Positions 44,220 through 53,446 of a DNA stretch of 64,000 bases are shown piece after piece. Each line of letters opens with the position of its first letter. Position 1 is the first letter of the stretch. The stretch spans positions 124,001 to 188,000 of the forward strand of contig CAMTUU010000005.1 of NCBI GenBank assembly GCA_947085045.1, read 5' to 3'. The notes below the pieces were generated by a model. The model saw only the letters and a program-made list of their open reading frames with translations. It ran no database searches and was not told where the DNA came from. A program made the translations under genes and the position numbers. The stretch is from Pseudolysinimonas_A sp947085045. Its GTDB lineage: Bacteria; Actinomycetota; Actinomycetes; Actinomycetales; Microbacteriaceae.

Positions 44220-45278
44220 GTGAAGATCCTCAATCCCTTCCGGCTCGGCCTGCTCGGCGGCCTCGGCGTCATCGTCGCGATCGTCCTCGGCACCGCCGTC
44301 GGGTCCCTGGCCACGATCCTCACCTACGTCGGAGCGGCGCTGTTCCTGGCGCTCGGCATCGATCCGCTCGTCTCCTGGCTCGAGAAGCACGGCTGGAAGC
44401 GCGGCGTCGCGATCCTCACCGTGCTGGTCGCCATCCTGGCGGTCGTCGCCGCCTTCGTGCTCGCCGTCATCCCGGTCATCGTCGACCAGGTCGGCAACCT
44501 CATCGATCAGGCGCCGGCCGTCATCGACGCCGTGCTGAGCGGCCAGGTCGAGACGTGGTGGGACGATAACATCCCGTGGCTGCCGTACCAGACGGCGCTC
44601 GACAACGTCACCGGCTTCGTGCAGAACAACTTCGAGACGATCACCGGCGGTGTGGTCGGCACCGTGATCGGCGTGGCCGGCGGCGCGTTCGGCATCGTCA
44701 TCGTGCTGATCCTGATGCTCTACTTCGTGGGATCGCTCAGCAGCATCAAGCGCGGCCTCTACCAGCTGGTCCCGGCGACGAGGCGCGAGAGGTTCATCGA
44801 CATCGCCGAGCAGATCATGGACTCCGTCGGCCGCTACGTCGTCGGCCAGGTCTCCATGGGTCTCATCAACGGCATCCTCTCGATCATCTTCCTGACCGTG
44901 CTCGGCTGGGTCCTCGGCAAGCCGATCGAGTACGCGGCGCTGCTCGCGTTCCTCGCCGGCCTGTTCTCGCTCATCCCCCTGGTCGGCACGATCACCGGCA
45001 CGGTCGTCATCTCGCTGGCTGTCTGGGCGTTCGACGGCTTCCCCGCGGTGCTGATCGTCGCGATCTACTACGTGACCTACATGCAGGTCGAGGCCTACGT
45101 GATCAGCCCGAACGTGATGAACCGCGCCGTCAAGGTGCCGGGCGTCGTCGTCGTGGTCGCCGCCCTCGCGGGCGGCACGCTGCTGGGCATCCTCGGGGCC
45201 CTCGTCGCCATCCCGGTGGCGGCGGCGATCCTGCTGATCGTGAAGCAGGTCGTCATCCCGCGGCAGAACGAGCTGTAG
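44220..45278 (+). CDS. AI-2E family transporter
   Basis: The 352-residue protein has about eight membrane spans in the AI-2E (TqsA/PerM/YdiK) pattern: GAALFLALGIDPLVSWLEKHGWKRGVA early, an amphipathic middle region (VIDQVGNLIDQAP), the conserved RRERFIDIAEQIMDSVGRYVVGQ and LVGTITGTVVISLAVWAFDG, and YVISPNVMNRAVKVPGVVVV near the end. Such proteins export small molecules or act as Na+(Li+)/H+ antiporters; the substrate is unknown. Confidence 0.9.
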   Translation: MKILNPFRLGLLGGLGVIVAIVLGTAVGSLATILTYVGAALFLALGIDPLVSWLEKHGWKRGVAILTVLVAILAVVAAFVLAVIPVIVDQVGNLIDQAPAVIDAVLSGQVETWWDDNIPWLPYQTALDNVTGFVQNNFETITGGVVGTVIGVAGGAFGIVIVLILMLYFVGSLSSIKRGLYQLVPATRRERFIDIAEQIMDSVGRYVVGQVSMGLINGILSIIFLTVLGWVLGKPIEYAALLAFLAGLFSLIPLVGTITGTVVISLAVWAFDGFPAVLIVAIYYVTYMQVEAYVISPNVMNRAVKVPGVVVVVAALAGGTLLGILGALVAIPVAAAILLIVKQVVIPRQNEL

Positions 45279-45365
45279 GGCTCCTCCACGGCCTCGGCGT
45301 CGATCGGCTGCTCGCTGCAGGCGCCGACCGGGTGGATGATCTCCCCGTGCCGGGCCTCCCGATGA

Positions 45366-45397
45366 GCCCTTCGGCTCAGACGTCGAACGGGAAGGGC
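45366..45397. terminator. Hairpin between convergent genes (weak terminator candidate)
   Basis: GCCCTTC (45366-45372) pairs with GAAGGGC (45391-45397) over an 18-base loop, in the gap between the AI-2E gene and the convergent hydrolase gene. The gap otherwise shows no gene. Confidence 0.35.
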
Positions 45398-45425
45398 CCG
45401 GATCGACATGGCTCAGAAAAGCTTC

Positions 45426-46142
45426 TCACCCGTTCCACACGGTCGGCAGCGGCAGCGCCGACGGGTTGACCCGCTGCACGATCTCGCTCAGCACGCGCGA
45501 CGTGTGGGTCTCGCCGACCCACAGGTGCTTCGCCCCGTCGACTCCCACCACCTCGGCGTCGGGGAGGACGGCGAACCGCTCACGCGCCTCGTCGGGCTTG
45601 AGGTAGTCGTCGTGCTCGGGCACGAGGGCGACCACCGGTACCCCGCGCTCCGCCCAGGGCCGCAGCTCCTCGCGGGTGACTCGCCGCAGCGGCGGGGACA
45701 GCAGGATGACGCCCGCGATCGGGAACGGGAGGCCGTGCTTGAGCGTGACCTCGGTGCCGAACGACCAACCCACCAGCCACGGGTTCGGCAGCCCGCGCTC
45801 GGCGACGAACGCCATCGCGGCGGCGAGGTCGAGGCGTTCGTCGATCCCGTGCCCGTACCCGCCTTGGCTCGTGCCGCGCGGCGACGTCACCCCGCGGAAG
45901 TTGAAGCGCAGCACCGCGAGACCGGCCAAAGCGGGCAGCCGGGCCGCGGCCTTGCGGATGACGTGGGAGTCCATGAATCCGCCGGCGGTCGGCTGCGGGT
46001 GCAGGAACACGAGCGTCGCCACCGGGTCGCGTTCGAGCGGCAGCGACAGTTCGCCGACGAGGGTGAGCCCGTCTTCGGTGTGCAGTTCGATGTCTTCACG
46101 CCGGGCGGGCAACTCGACGGCGGACCGGATCTCGATGCTCAT
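45426..46142 (-). CDS. Alpha/beta hydrolase (dienelactone-hydrolase-like)
   Basis: The 238-residue protein has an alpha/beta hydrolase core: oxyanion region LVFLHPQPTAGGFMDSHV, FNFRGVTSPRGTSQGGYGHG, nucleophile-region LVGWSFGTEVTL (S within GWSFG), and a late aspartate/histidine pair (PEHDDYLKP, VDGAKHLWVG). It fits the YheT/KTC-type small esterase group. ATG 46142 overlaps the stop of the upstream zinc-ribbon gene (ATGA), so they form an operon. Substrate unknown. Confidence 0.88.
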   Translation of the reverse strand: MSIEIRSAVELPARREDIELHTEDGLTLVGELSLPLERDPVATLVFLHPQPTAGGFMDSHVIRKAAARLPALAGLAVLRFNFRGVTSPRGTSQGGYGHGIDERLDLAAAMAFVAERGLPNPWLVGWSFGTEVTLKHGLPFPIAGVILLSPPLRRVTREELRPWAERGVPVVALVPEHDDYLKPDEARERFAVLPDAEVVGVDGAKHLWVGETHTSRVLSEIVQRVNPSALPLPTVWNG

Positions 46143-46423
46143 CCTTTGATCTTCCAGCAGTGGGTGTGCCAGTGCCGACGCGCGGCGAGGTCGTCCGCTT
46201 CGCCCATGATCCCGTCGGCTCGCCAGGCCACGAGATGCGCCGTGCCCGGCTCGATCGGCTGCGCACACCCGGGGCAGGCGTACGCCTTCACCGCCGACGA
46301 CGCGGACTGCGGCTGCACGTTCCACGTCCCATCGCGCCGCACCTCCGTGCGAAGCCGCCCAGCGAGCGCCCGCTCCAGATCGAGCGGCTCGACGTCCTCA
46401 CGACGACGGTTGGAACGAGGCAC
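46139..46423 (-). CDS. Small protein with a Cys/His metal-binding motif
   Basis: The 94-residue protein has a basic N-terminus (PRSNRRREDVEPLDLERALAG) and a C-terminal motif YACPGCAQPIEPGTAHLVAW...RRHWHTHCWK, whose CxxC and H..H..C residues could bind zinc. Homologues are common in actinobacteria and sometimes labelled ATP/GTP-binding without evidence. It is coupled to the hydrolase gene. TAGGCT six bases before GTG 46423 suggests leaderless transcription. Confidence 0.75.
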   Translation of the reverse strand: MPRSNRRREDVEPLDLERALAGRLRTEVRRDGTWNVQPQSASSAVKAYACPGCAQPIEPGTAHLVAWRADGIMGEADDLAARRHWHTHCWKIKG

Positions 46424-46429
46424 CCCCTC

Positions 46430-46435
46430 AGCCTA
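46430..46435 (-). promoter_or_regulatory. TAnnnT promoter element of the zinc-motif gene
   Basis: TAGGCT on the minus strand ends six bases before GTG 46423. Confidence 0.5.
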
Positions 46436-46497
46436 CAAAGGCGGGATCGTCCGATGCGCTCGCCGGAGGCGCCGCCGCAGGCACCCCGAGCAACGAG

Positions 46498-48255
46498 CTA
46501 GTCCCGCCCACCCGACTCCATCTGCTCCAACCGCGCCTCCTCGAGGTCCAGCAGCGACTGCGCCCGCTGCAGGATCCTGCTCGGGTACGCCCCGCGGCTG
46601 CGGGCATCGAGCAGCACGTCCCGCTCCGCTTGCAGCACCTCGCGCCGCAGTTCGCGGTACTGCTGGTGCGGCGACTGCAGGATGCCGTCATCCATGTCGG
46701 CGTGTTCCGCGCGCTCCCAGGCGACTTCGGAGGCGAGCGAGGTGTCGTGCCGCACCCGCTCGATCACTTCGGCGTCGATGTCGCTGCCGTCGGGCAGTTT
46801 CAATTGCGGGGCATCGAGGGTGGCGAGCCCGGCTTCCTGCATCTCGTCGAGCAGGGTCGCGAGTTCGCGGCGGTCGGCCGCGCGGTCGGTGCCGCGGATG
46901 CCGGTCCAGCCGATGACCAGCGGCAGCGTGCCGCCCTGCACGAGCAGGGTGACGATGGCGACCGTGAAGGCGATGAGCACGAGTTGCTCGTAGTACGGGG
47001 TGTCCCGCGGGAGGGACTGGGCGGCGGCGAGGGTGACGACGCCGCGCATCCCAGCCCAGCCGAGCACGATGCCGCCGCGCCAGCCGAGACCTTCGGCCTG
47101 GTACTGCTTGACGTCGTTGCGGGCCTGTTCGGAGCGGCGCAGGAACCCGATGACGCGGCGTTCGGCGCGGGGCGACCCCTGGGTGTCGAACGCCTTGACG
47201 CGTTCGTCGAACGAGGTGGCGCGCCGGGCGCGCCGGGCCGCGCGTTCCTCGCCGCGGAGGACGAGCGCCAGCAGCGGCCAGACGAACCCGAAGCGCAGCA
47301 GCATGAGGATGCCGGCGAGCAGCACGCCGAGCGCGACCGCCTGGTGCCAGGCGAGGTCACCTTCCTCGATCTCGGCCACGATGCCGGAGAGCTGAGCCCC
47401 CATGAGCAGGAAGACGCCGTTCTCGAGCACGAACTGGAGGGTGCGCCAGTTGAGCCGTTCGACGATGCGCGACTGCGGCGTCAGCCGGGCGCTCTGATGA
47501 CCCGCGTAGATGCCCGCAGCGACCACCGCGATGACACCGGACGCGCGCAGTCCTTCGGCCGGGATGTAGGCGATGAAGGGGACCGCGAACGAGATGGCGG
47601 TGTCGAGGATGGGCTGGTTGAGGCGGCGGCGGACGAAGACCGACGCGAATCCGACCGCCAGTCCTAAGGCGGCTGCCACGACGACCGAGTAGGCGAAGTC
47701 GCCGATCGATCCGGCGATGTCGAAGGTGCCCGAGACCGACAGGGCGCTCGCTGCGATCGCGGAACGCAGCAACACGAGGGCGGTGGCGTCGTTCACCAGC
47801 CCCTCCCCCTCGAGGATCGCGAGCAGTCGCGGCGGCAGGCCGAGGCGCTTGCCGATCGAGGTGGCGGCGACGACATCCGTCGGACTGATCACCGCGCCGA
47901 GCGCGATCGCGGCCGCCAGATCGAGGTCCGGGAGGATCGTGAACAGAACGAAGCCGGTGAGGAACGCGCTGCCGATCACGAGCAGCACCGACAGCGCGGA
48001 GATCGACCCGAAGTTGCGACGGAAGTCGACGACCGGTAACTGGATGGCGGCGGCGTAGAGCAGCGGGGGCAGCACGCCCATCAGGATGAGCTCGGGCTCG
48101 ATCTCGATCGCGGGCACCCCCGGGATGAAGCTGTAGCCGATGCCGACGAGCACCAGCAGGAGGGGCGCGGCCACCCCGAGCTTCCGCGAGAAGGCCGCCG
48201 CGGCGACGATCAGGACGACGCCGCCGATCCCGACGAGGGCGAAGTCGAGGTCCAT
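46498..48255 (-). CDS. Na+/H+ antiporter (CPA1/NhaP type)
   Basis: The 585-residue protein has about twelve membrane spans and CPA1 hallmarks: GVAAPLLLVLVGIGYSFIPG, VISPTDVVAATSI with the TPxD-like ion site (SPTD), GLVNDATALVLLRSAIA with the ND pair, and GWRGGIVLGWAGMRGVVTLAAAQ in a late span. The last 110 residues are a hydrophilic, helical cytoplasmic tail (EVIERVRHDTSLASEVAWER) that probably senses pH or ions. It exchanges Na+ (or K+) for protons. TAGCCT six bases before ATG 48255 supports the start. Confidence 0.93.
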   Translation of the reverse strand: MDLDFALVGIGGVVLIVAAAAFSRKLGVAAPLLLVLVGIGYSFIPGVPAIEIEPELILMGVLPPLLYAAAIQLPVVDFRRNFGSISALSVLLVIGSAFLTGFVLFTILPDLDLAAAIALGAVISPTDVVAATSIGKRLGLPPRLLAILEGEGLVNDATALVLLRSAIAASALSVSGTFDIAGSIGDFAYSVVVAAALGLAVGFASVFVRRRLNQPILDTAISFAVPFIAYIPAEGLRASGVIAVVAAGIYAGHQSARLTPQSRIVERLNWRTLQFVLENGVFLLMGAQLSGIVAEIEEGDLAWHQAVALGVLLAGILMLLRFGFVWPLLALVLRGEERAARRARRATSFDERVKAFDTQGSPRAERRVIGFLRRSEQARNDVKQYQAEGLGWRGGIVLGWAGMRGVVTLAAAQSLPRDTPYYEQLVLIAFTVAIVTLLVQGGTLPLVIGWTGIRGTDRAADRRELATLLDEMQEAGLATLDAPQLKLPDGSDIDAEVIERVRHDTSLASEVAWERAEHADMDDGILQSPHQQYRELRREVLQAERDVLLDARSRGAYPSRILQRAQSLLDLEEARLEQMESGGRD

Positions 48256-48261
48256 GCCCTC

Positions 48262-48267
48262 AGGCTA
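48262..48267 (-). promoter_or_regulatory. TAnnnT promoter element, leaderless antiporter gene
   Basis: TAGCCT on the minus strand ends six bases before ATG 48255. Confidence 0.45.
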
Positions 48268-48292
48268 GCGGCGGCTCCGTCTCGGCCCGGGC

Positions 48293-48892
48293 CTAGTACC
48301 AGCCCTTGCGCTCGCTCTGCTCCCACGCGCCGCACGGGGTGCCGTATCGGCCCGCGATGTAGCCGAGCCCCCAGGTGATCTGGGTCGCGGGGTTGGTCTG
48401 CCAGTCGTCGGCCACGCTGGCCATCTTGTCGCCGGGAAGGGCCTGCGGGATGCCGTAAGCCCCGCTCGACGCGTTGTTCGCGTAGGTGTTCCAGCCCGAT
48501 TCGCGGTTCCAGAGCGCGACGAGGCACTCGTACTCGCTGCTGTCCCAGCCGCGAGCGAGCAGCATCTCGTACGCGATGGCCTGCGCCGAGCCGGGGTCGG
48601 GAATGCCGACGACGGGTGCGGTGCGGATGCGGCTGACGTCGTACCCGTCCCGGGCGGCTCCCGGCGCGGGGCCGTCGGCGAGCGCGAACCCCTGGGACGG
48701 CAGCTCGCCGGGTGCCTGAGCGAGCGCCTGCACCTCCTCGGCCGGCGACAGCGACGACACGACGAGGAATGCGAACGTGACGGCGGTCGCGAAGGTGGGA
48801 AGCGACCAGCGGGAGCGGACATGCCGTTCCGCGTCCTGTTCTCCCGGCGCAGGAGGACGATACCCGGTCCCCCGCCGGCGATAGCCGCTCAC
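48293..48892 (-). CDS. Secreted lytic transglycosylase-like protein
   Basis: The 199-residue protein has a basic N-terminus, one membrane/signal segment (LPTFATAVTFAFLVVSSL, about 31-48), a linker, and a C-terminal domain with LVALWNRESGWNTYANNASSGAYGIPQALPGDKM and WGLGYIAGRYGTPCGAWE. This is the pattern of actinobacterial SLT/lysozyme-like transglycosylases, with the catalytic glutamate in NRESGW. It would act on peptidoglycan outside the membrane. GTG 48892 is used; TAAACT (48902-48907) lies nine bases upstream. Confidence 0.85.
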   Translation of the reverse strand: MSGYRRRGTGYRPPAPGEQDAERHVRSRWSLPTFATAVTFAFLVVSSLSPAEEVQALAQAPGELPSQGFALADGPAPGAARDGYDVSRIRTAPVVGIPDPGSAQAIAYEMLLARGWDSSEYECLVALWNRESGWNTYANNASSGAYGIPQALPGDKMASVADDWQTNPATQITWGLGYIAGRYGTPCGAWEQSERKGWY

Positions 48893-48965
48893 AGTTGGGA
48901 GAGTTTACCCGCCGCCCCTGGCAAAAGGCAGGACCCGACCGGGGGAGGAGAGCGCGGTCACTGCG

Positions 48966-49529
48966 TCACGCGGACTTGACCGCCTGCAGCAGGTCGACGA
49001 CGGCGTCGAGCACGACATCCACCTGCGTCTCCTGGTAGCCGCCCTTCTGGCGACCGAAGGCGATGCCGCGCACGTCATCGACGGTCAGCGGGGCTCCCTG
49101 TTGGAGGAAGCGCGCGATGCGGTCGGCGAACGCGTCGACGTCGCGCACCGAGTAGCCGATGGTGAGGAAACCGACGCGCGTGAAGCGTCGGCCTCGCGGC
49201 CCGGTGCTGCGATCGAGGATGACCTGGGCGTCGGACTTCGCGCGCTGGTACGCGCCCTGGTTACCCAGTTCAGCGAGAGCGCGCTCGCGCTCCCGGGCGG
49301 CGAAGGCGTCTTCGAGCCGCTCGAGCGCGGCGTCGACGGCGGCGGGGACGTAGCCGCCGCGCTTCATGCTGAAGCCCATCTGCCGGATGGAGGTGGCCGT
49401 GACGACCTGGGCCGAGCCGCGGTCGCCGGTGTACGCGCGGCGGGCGTCTTCGAGGAAGTCCTCGACCTCGTCGATGTCGTAGCCGGGGCCGCGCTTCACG
49501 CGCGGGAAGGTCGTACTCACGGCGTCCAT
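48966..49529 (-). CDS. Short DivIVA-domain protein with two repeats
   Basis: The 187-residue protein has two copies of a DivIVA-like module: FPRVKRGPGYDIDEVEDFLEDARRAY with RQMGFSMKRGGYVPAAVDAALERL, and later FLTIGYSVRDVDAFADRIARFL with GIAFGRQKGGYQETQVDVVLDAVVDLL. Proteins of this DivIVA-domain type occur near cell-division and envelope genes in Microbacteriaceae. It starts two bases after the stop of the aldehyde dehydrogenase gene, so the two are likely cotranscribed even though no functional link is obvious. Confidence 0.8.
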   Translation of the reverse strand: MDAVSTTFPRVKRGPGYDIDEVEDFLEDARRAYTGDRGSAQVVTATSIRQMGFSMKRGGYVPAAVDAALERLEDAFAARERERALAELGNQGAYQRAKSDAQVILDRSTGPRGRRFTRVGFLTIGYSVRDVDAFADRIARFLQQGAPLTVDDVRGIAFGRQKGGYQETQVDVVLDAVVDLLQAVKSA

Positions 49530-49530
49530 G

Positions 49531-50958
49531 TTACGGGGCGGTGGCGATGTACTTCTCTTCGAGATACTCCAGGATGCCTTCGCTCGACCCTTCGCGGCCG
49601 AGCCCCGACTGCTTCGTGCCGCCGAACGGGGCCGCCGGATCGCTCAGCACGCCGCGGTTGACACCGACCATGCCGGCGTCGATCCGCAGCGCGGTGCGGA
49701 GCGCGAGCGACTCCTCGCCGAAGACGTAGCCGATGAGCCCGTAGATCGTGTCGTTGGCCATGCGCACCATCTCGTCGACGTCGTCGACTTTCACGACCGC
49801 GGTCACCGGTCCGAAGATCTCGGTCTGGTTGATGGTGTCGCCGTGCGTCACGCCGGTGACCATCGTCGCCGGATAGAAGGCGCCGCGCTCGGACTTCTCG
49901 CCGCCGAGGGTGACAGTCGCCCCCTCCTTCACGGCCGTGTCGACGAGGTCGGCCACCTTGTCGCGCTCCGCCGTCGAGACCAGGGCGCCGAGGGTATTCT
50001 GCCGATCGAGCCCGGAGCCGACTTTGACCTTCGTCAGCTCGGCGGTGAGCCGCGCGACGAACTCGTCGTGCAGCGAGGCATGCACGTAGAACCGGTTGGC
50101 CGACGTGCAGGCCGAGCCGCCGTTGCGCATCTTCGCGACCAGCGCGCCCTGCACGGCGAGGTCGAGGTCGGCGCCGGGCAGCACGAGGAACGGGGCGTTC
50201 CCGCCGAGTTCCATCGAGGTCGAGATGACCGTCTCGGCCGCCTGCGTGAGCAGCTCGCGCCCCACCTCGGTCGAGCCGGTGAACGACAGTTTCCGCACCG
50301 CGGGATGCGTCATCATCTTCGCGACCGCCGGCCCGGTCTTCGCCGGCGTGACCAGGTTCACGACACCCTTCGGCACGCCCGCCCGGTGCAGGACGTCGAC
50401 GACGTACGCCGCCGTCAGCGGGGTCTCGCGCGCGGGCTTGAGCACCGTCGTGCAACCGGCGGCGAGCGCCGGCGCGAGCTTGCGGGTCGCCATCGCGGCG
50501 GGGAAGTTCCACGGGGTGATCAGCAGCGACACCCCGACCGGCTGGCGGGTCACGATGATGCGCTTGTCGCCGGCGGGCGAGAGCCGGAACTCCCCCGGGA
50601 TGCGCACGGCCTCCTCGGCGAACCAGCGGAAGAACTCGGTCGAGTAGCCCGCCTCGGCCATCGCGTCGCCCCACGACTTGCCGTTCTCGCGCACCATGAT
50701 CTCGGCGAAGAACTCCTTCTCCGCGGTGAGGATGTCGAACGCCCCCCGCAGGATCTCGCTGCGCTCGCGGGGCGCGGTGGCCGCCCACCCGGGGAGGGCC
50801 CGCTCGGCGGCCTCGATCGCCGCGGTGCAGTCGGCATCCGTCGCGATCGCGAACTCGGCGATCGTGGAACCGTCGGCCGGATCGGTGACCGGGAACGTGG
50901 TCCCGTCGGAGCCGGCGCGCCATTCGCCGTCGATGAAGAGGTTGGAGAGATACGGCAC
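49531..50958 (-). CDS. gabD: NAD(P)-dependent succinate-semialdehyde dehydrogenase
   Basis: The 475-residue aldehyde dehydrogenase has the Rossmann motif FTGSTEVGRELL, the general base in TSMELGGNAPFLVLPGADL (E within ELGGN), the catalytic cysteine in RNGGSACTSANRFYVH and the EIFGPVTAV ending motif. The sequence around the active site and its length fit the GabD/SSADH group, converting succinate semialdehyde to succinate. GAT or other GABA genes are absent nearby, so the substrate is inferred. It sits directly downstream of cdsA. Confidence 0.85.
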   Translation of the reverse strand: MPYLSNLFIDGEWRAGSDGTTFPVTDPADGSTIAEFAIATDADCTAAIEAAERALPGWAATAPRERSEILRGAFDILTAEKEFFAEIMVRENGKSWGDAMAEAGYSTEFFRWFAEEAVRIPGEFRLSPAGDKRIIVTRQPVGVSLLITPWNFPAAMATRKLAPALAAGCTTVLKPARETPLTAAYVVDVLHRAGVPKGVVNLVTPAKTGPAVAKMMTHPAVRKLSFTGSTEVGRELLTQAAETVISTSMELGGNAPFLVLPGADLDLAVQGALVAKMRNGGSACTSANRFYVHASLHDEFVARLTAELTKVKVGSGLDRQNTLGALVSTAERDKVADLVDTAVKEGATVTLGGEKSERGAFYPATMVTGVTHGDTINQTEIFGPVTAVVKVDDVDEMVRMANDTIYGLIGYVFGEESLALRTALRIDAGMVGVNRGVLSDPAAPFGGTKQSGLGREGSSEGILEYLEEKYIATAP

Positions 50959-50967
50959 GGGAGGCTC

Positions 50968-51957
50968 CTAGGTGACGGTGAGGAAGATGACGTACGCGAC
51001 CGCCGCCGACGGCAGGATCGAGTCGAGGCGGTCGAGGAACCCTCCGTGACCCGGGAGCATCGACGAGATGTCCTTGATCCCGAGGCCGCGCTTGATGAGC
51101 GACTCGCTGAGGTCGCCGATCGTACCGACGAGCGCCAGTAGCAACCCCATGATCAGGCCGACCCACCACGGCTGCCCGAGCATGAGCCAGGCGAGCAGGA
51201 TGCCGGCGACGACGGCGACGACGATCGAGCCGATGAAGCCCTCGACGGTCTTGCCGGGGCTGATGATCGGCGCGAGCTTGTGCCGGCCGAGCGTGAGACC
51301 GGCCGCGTAGGCGCCGACGTCCGTCGCCACGACGATGATGATCGACGCGAGCGTCCAGAACTCGCCGCCAACGGCGTGGCCGGGCACGTCGATGCCGACG
51401 AGCACCACGTAGAGCCCCGCCAGGAACGTCACGTAGACCTGCACGAACGCGCCGGCTCCGATGTCGCCGAGCACGGCGCGCGGACCGGTGCGATGACTCG
51501 GCCGGAGCTGCTCGCCGACGCGCCAGAGCGAGATCAGCACGACTCCGGCGAGGAGCGCGAGCCAGAGGCCCTCGACCCCGAGGTAGTAGGCGGCGGGGAC
51601 GGTGGCGACGCCGATCGCAGTGGAGGCGACGCGCGGCACGTCGCGTCCGGCGAATCGCAGCGCGCTCGCGAGCTCGAAGACCGTGCAGCCGATGAGGGCA
51701 CCGGCCAGGATCATGAACAGCCAGTCCCAGCCCGGGATGATCAGGCTCGCGAGGAAGAAACCGCCGAGCACGAGTCCGATGCCGATCGCGGCGAACAGAT
51801 TGCGGCCGGTGCGGGCTCGGATCTTCTCGTTGGTCGCGTCGAACTGCGCGCGGGCCTCTTCGACGCGGTGCTCGAGATCGTCGAGGGAACGATTCTTTCT
51901 GGCGGCGGTCTTCTGGTCGGAGGAGCCGGGTGGGGACCCGTCGTCGGTGCCAGTCAT
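50968..51957 (-). CDS. cdsA: Phosphatidate cytidylyltransferase
   Basis: The 329-residue protein has a charged, partly coiled N-terminus (about 1-55), then eight membrane spans and the CDP-diacylglycerol synthase signature at the C-terminus: LGIKDISSMLPGHGGFLDRLDS, with the family's GHGGxLDRxD core. ASIIIVVATDVGAYAAGLTLGRHKL and SPGKTVEGFIGS are further conserved elements. It makes CDP-diacylglycerol for all phospholipids. The start shares one base with the frr stop (TGATG). Confidence 0.95.
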   Translation of the reverse strand: MTGTDDGSPPGSSDQKTAARKNRSLDDLEHRVEEARAQFDATNEKIRARTGRNLFAAIGIGLVLGGFFLASLIIPGWDWLFMILAGALIGCTVFELASALRFAGRDVPRVASTAIGVATVPAAYYLGVEGLWLALLAGVVLISLWRVGEQLRPSHRTGPRAVLGDIGAGAFVQVYVTFLAGLYVVLVGIDVPGHAVGGEFWTLASIIIVVATDVGAYAAGLTLGRHKLAPIISPGKTVEGFIGSIVVAVVAGILLAWLMLGQPWWVGLIMGLLLALVGTIGDLSESLIKRGLGIKDISSMLPGHGGFLDRLDSILPSAAVAYVIFLTVT

Positions 51958-52514
51958 CAGACTTCGAGCAGCTCGGCTTCCTTGCGCTTCAGTGCCTCGT
52001 CGATCGCCTCGATGAACGTCTTGGTGACCGCGTCGAGTTCCTTCTCGCCGCGGGCGATGTCGTCTTCGCCGACCTCCTTGACCAGGGCATCCAGATCGTC
52101 CTTCGCCTTGCGGCGCACGTTGCGGATGGCGACCTTGGCGTCTTCGCCCTTGCCGCGCGCGATCTTGACGTACTCCTTACGACGGTCCTCGGTGAGCTCC
52201 GGGATCGTCACCCGGATGATCGTGCCGTCGTTGGTCGGCGCGGCGCCGAGGTTGGGGAAGTTCACGATGGCGCGCTCGATCTCCTTGAGCGCGGCCTTGT
52301 CGTACGGGGTCACGATGAGGGTGCGCGCCTCGGGGTTCGCGAGGCTTGCGAGCTGCGCGAGCGGCGTGGGCGTTCCGTAGTAGTCCACGGGGATCTTCTG
52401 AAACAGCGCGGGGTTGATGCGGCCCGTGCGCACCGTCGCGAAGTCCTCCTTGGCGACCTCGACGGCCTTGTTCATCTTGTCCTTGGCCTCGGTGAGGACA
52501 TCGGCGATCGCCAT
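51957..52514 (-). CDS. frr: Ribosome recycling factor
   Basis: The 185-residue protein is a standard RRF: KMNKAVEVAKEDFATVRTGRINPALF, the YYGTPTPLAQLASL linker, PYDKAALKEIERAI, IRVTIPELTEDRRKEYVKIA and RNVRRKAKDDLD. It splits post-termination ribosomes together with EF-G. AAGGAGT precedes the ATG. It is the first gene of frr-cdsA; pyrH, its usual neighbour, is about 2 kb further upstream. Confidence 0.97.
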   Translation of the reverse strand: MAIADVLTEAKDKMNKAVEVAKEDFATVRTGRINPALFQKIPVDYYGTPTPLAQLASLANPEARTLIVTPYDKAALKEIERAIVNFPNLGAAPTNDGTIIRVTIPELTEDRRKEYVKIARGKGEDAKVAIRNVRRKAKDDLDALVKEVGEDDIARGEKELDAVTKTFIEAIDEALKRKEAELLEV

Positions 52515-52571
52515 GCTGGGACTCCTTCGCTTCCGACACCCGAGCTTAGAGGGCGTGACCTGCGGAAACGA

Positions 52572-53429
52572 TCACCGCGACGCCGCGAGGACGGCGACCC
52601 CGGCTACCACGACGACGGCTCCGCTGAGACGCTGCGCGGGGTGCGGCTCCTTGAACAGCAGCCACCCGGCGACGGCGACGAAGACGACGCTGATCTCCCG
52701 CGCGGGCGCGACGATCGACACGGGAGCCAACTGCATCGCGAAGAGGATGAGGATGTACGACAACGATCCGAGCACCGCGACCACGAGCACCGCCCACCAG
52801 TACCGGCGCAGCAGGTCGCGCACGGTCGCGCGACGACGTAGCGCGAGCGGCATCAGCAGCAGGCTCTCCGCGAGGCTCGTGCCGGCGTTGTAGACGATCG
52901 GGTTGAGCGCGCCGACGGTCACGGCGTTCGCGTCCCACAGCGTGTAGGCCGCGATCGTGAGCCCGACCAGCAGACCCCACAGCACGCCCGGACGCACGGC
53001 GCGCCAGTGGGCGCGGCCCCCGGCGAGTCCGATCACGATGACGCCGACGACGACCGCACCGGCTCCAGCGAGGACGAGCGGCCCGGGTCGCTCGTCGAGG
53101 AACGGGATCGCCAGCACCACCGAGAGCAGCGGGCCGGTCCCGCGGGCGAGCGGGTACACGACCGAGACGTCGCCGACCCGGTACCCGGCCTGGAGCGATG
53201 CGAAGTAGCCGACGTGCAGCGCGCCGCTGACGAGCGCCAGTAACGCGAACGCGGGCCACGACGGCGGATCGGTGACCACGAGCACGATCGCGATCGGCGC
53301 GACCACGAGGAACCCGCCCGTCGCTGTGAGCCAGAGGAACACGGGGCCGCTCGCGGCCGAGCGCTTGAGCAGCAGATTCCAGGTCGCGTGAGCGAGAGCG
53401 CCGACGAGGATGAGGAGGAAGACGAGCAT
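52572..53429 (-). CDS. EamA/DMT-family transporter under a ykkC-class leader
   Basis: The 285-residue protein has ten predicted membrane spans in two repeats, typical EamA (drug/metabolite transporter) architecture: ALAHATWNLLLKRSAASGPVF at the start, VYPLARGTGPLLSVVLAIPFL in the first half, and APAREISVVFVAVAGWLLFKE in the second. Such carriers export amino acids, drugs or related small molecules. ATG 53429 is chosen because AAGGG lies eight bases upstream; the TTG at 53447 would place the start inside the leader hairpin. The riboswitch-like leader suggests that its substrate is related to the sensed ligand, possibly guanidine. Confidence 0.88.
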   Translation of the reverse strand: MLVFLLILVGALAHATWNLLLKRSAASGPVFLWLTATGGFLVVAPIAIVLVVTDPPSWPAFALLALVSGALHVGYFASLQAGYRVGDVSVVYPLARGTGPLLSVVLAIPFLDERPGPLVLAGAGAVVVGVIVIGLAGGRAHWRAVRPGVLWGLLVGLTIAAYTLWDANAVTVGALNPIVYNAGTSLAESLLLMPLALRRRATVRDLLRRYWWAVLVVAVLGSLSYILILFAMQLAPVSIVAPAREISVVFVAVAGWLLFKEPHPAQRLSGAVVVVAGVAVLAASR

Positions 53430-53446
53430 TTCGGGAACCCTTAGCA

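Noticed and set aside
45095..45409. Minus-strand ORF beginning MSIRALPVRRLSRR
   Set aside because: Readable only in the gap; it continues as a shadow of the AI-2E gene without its own stop or promoter.
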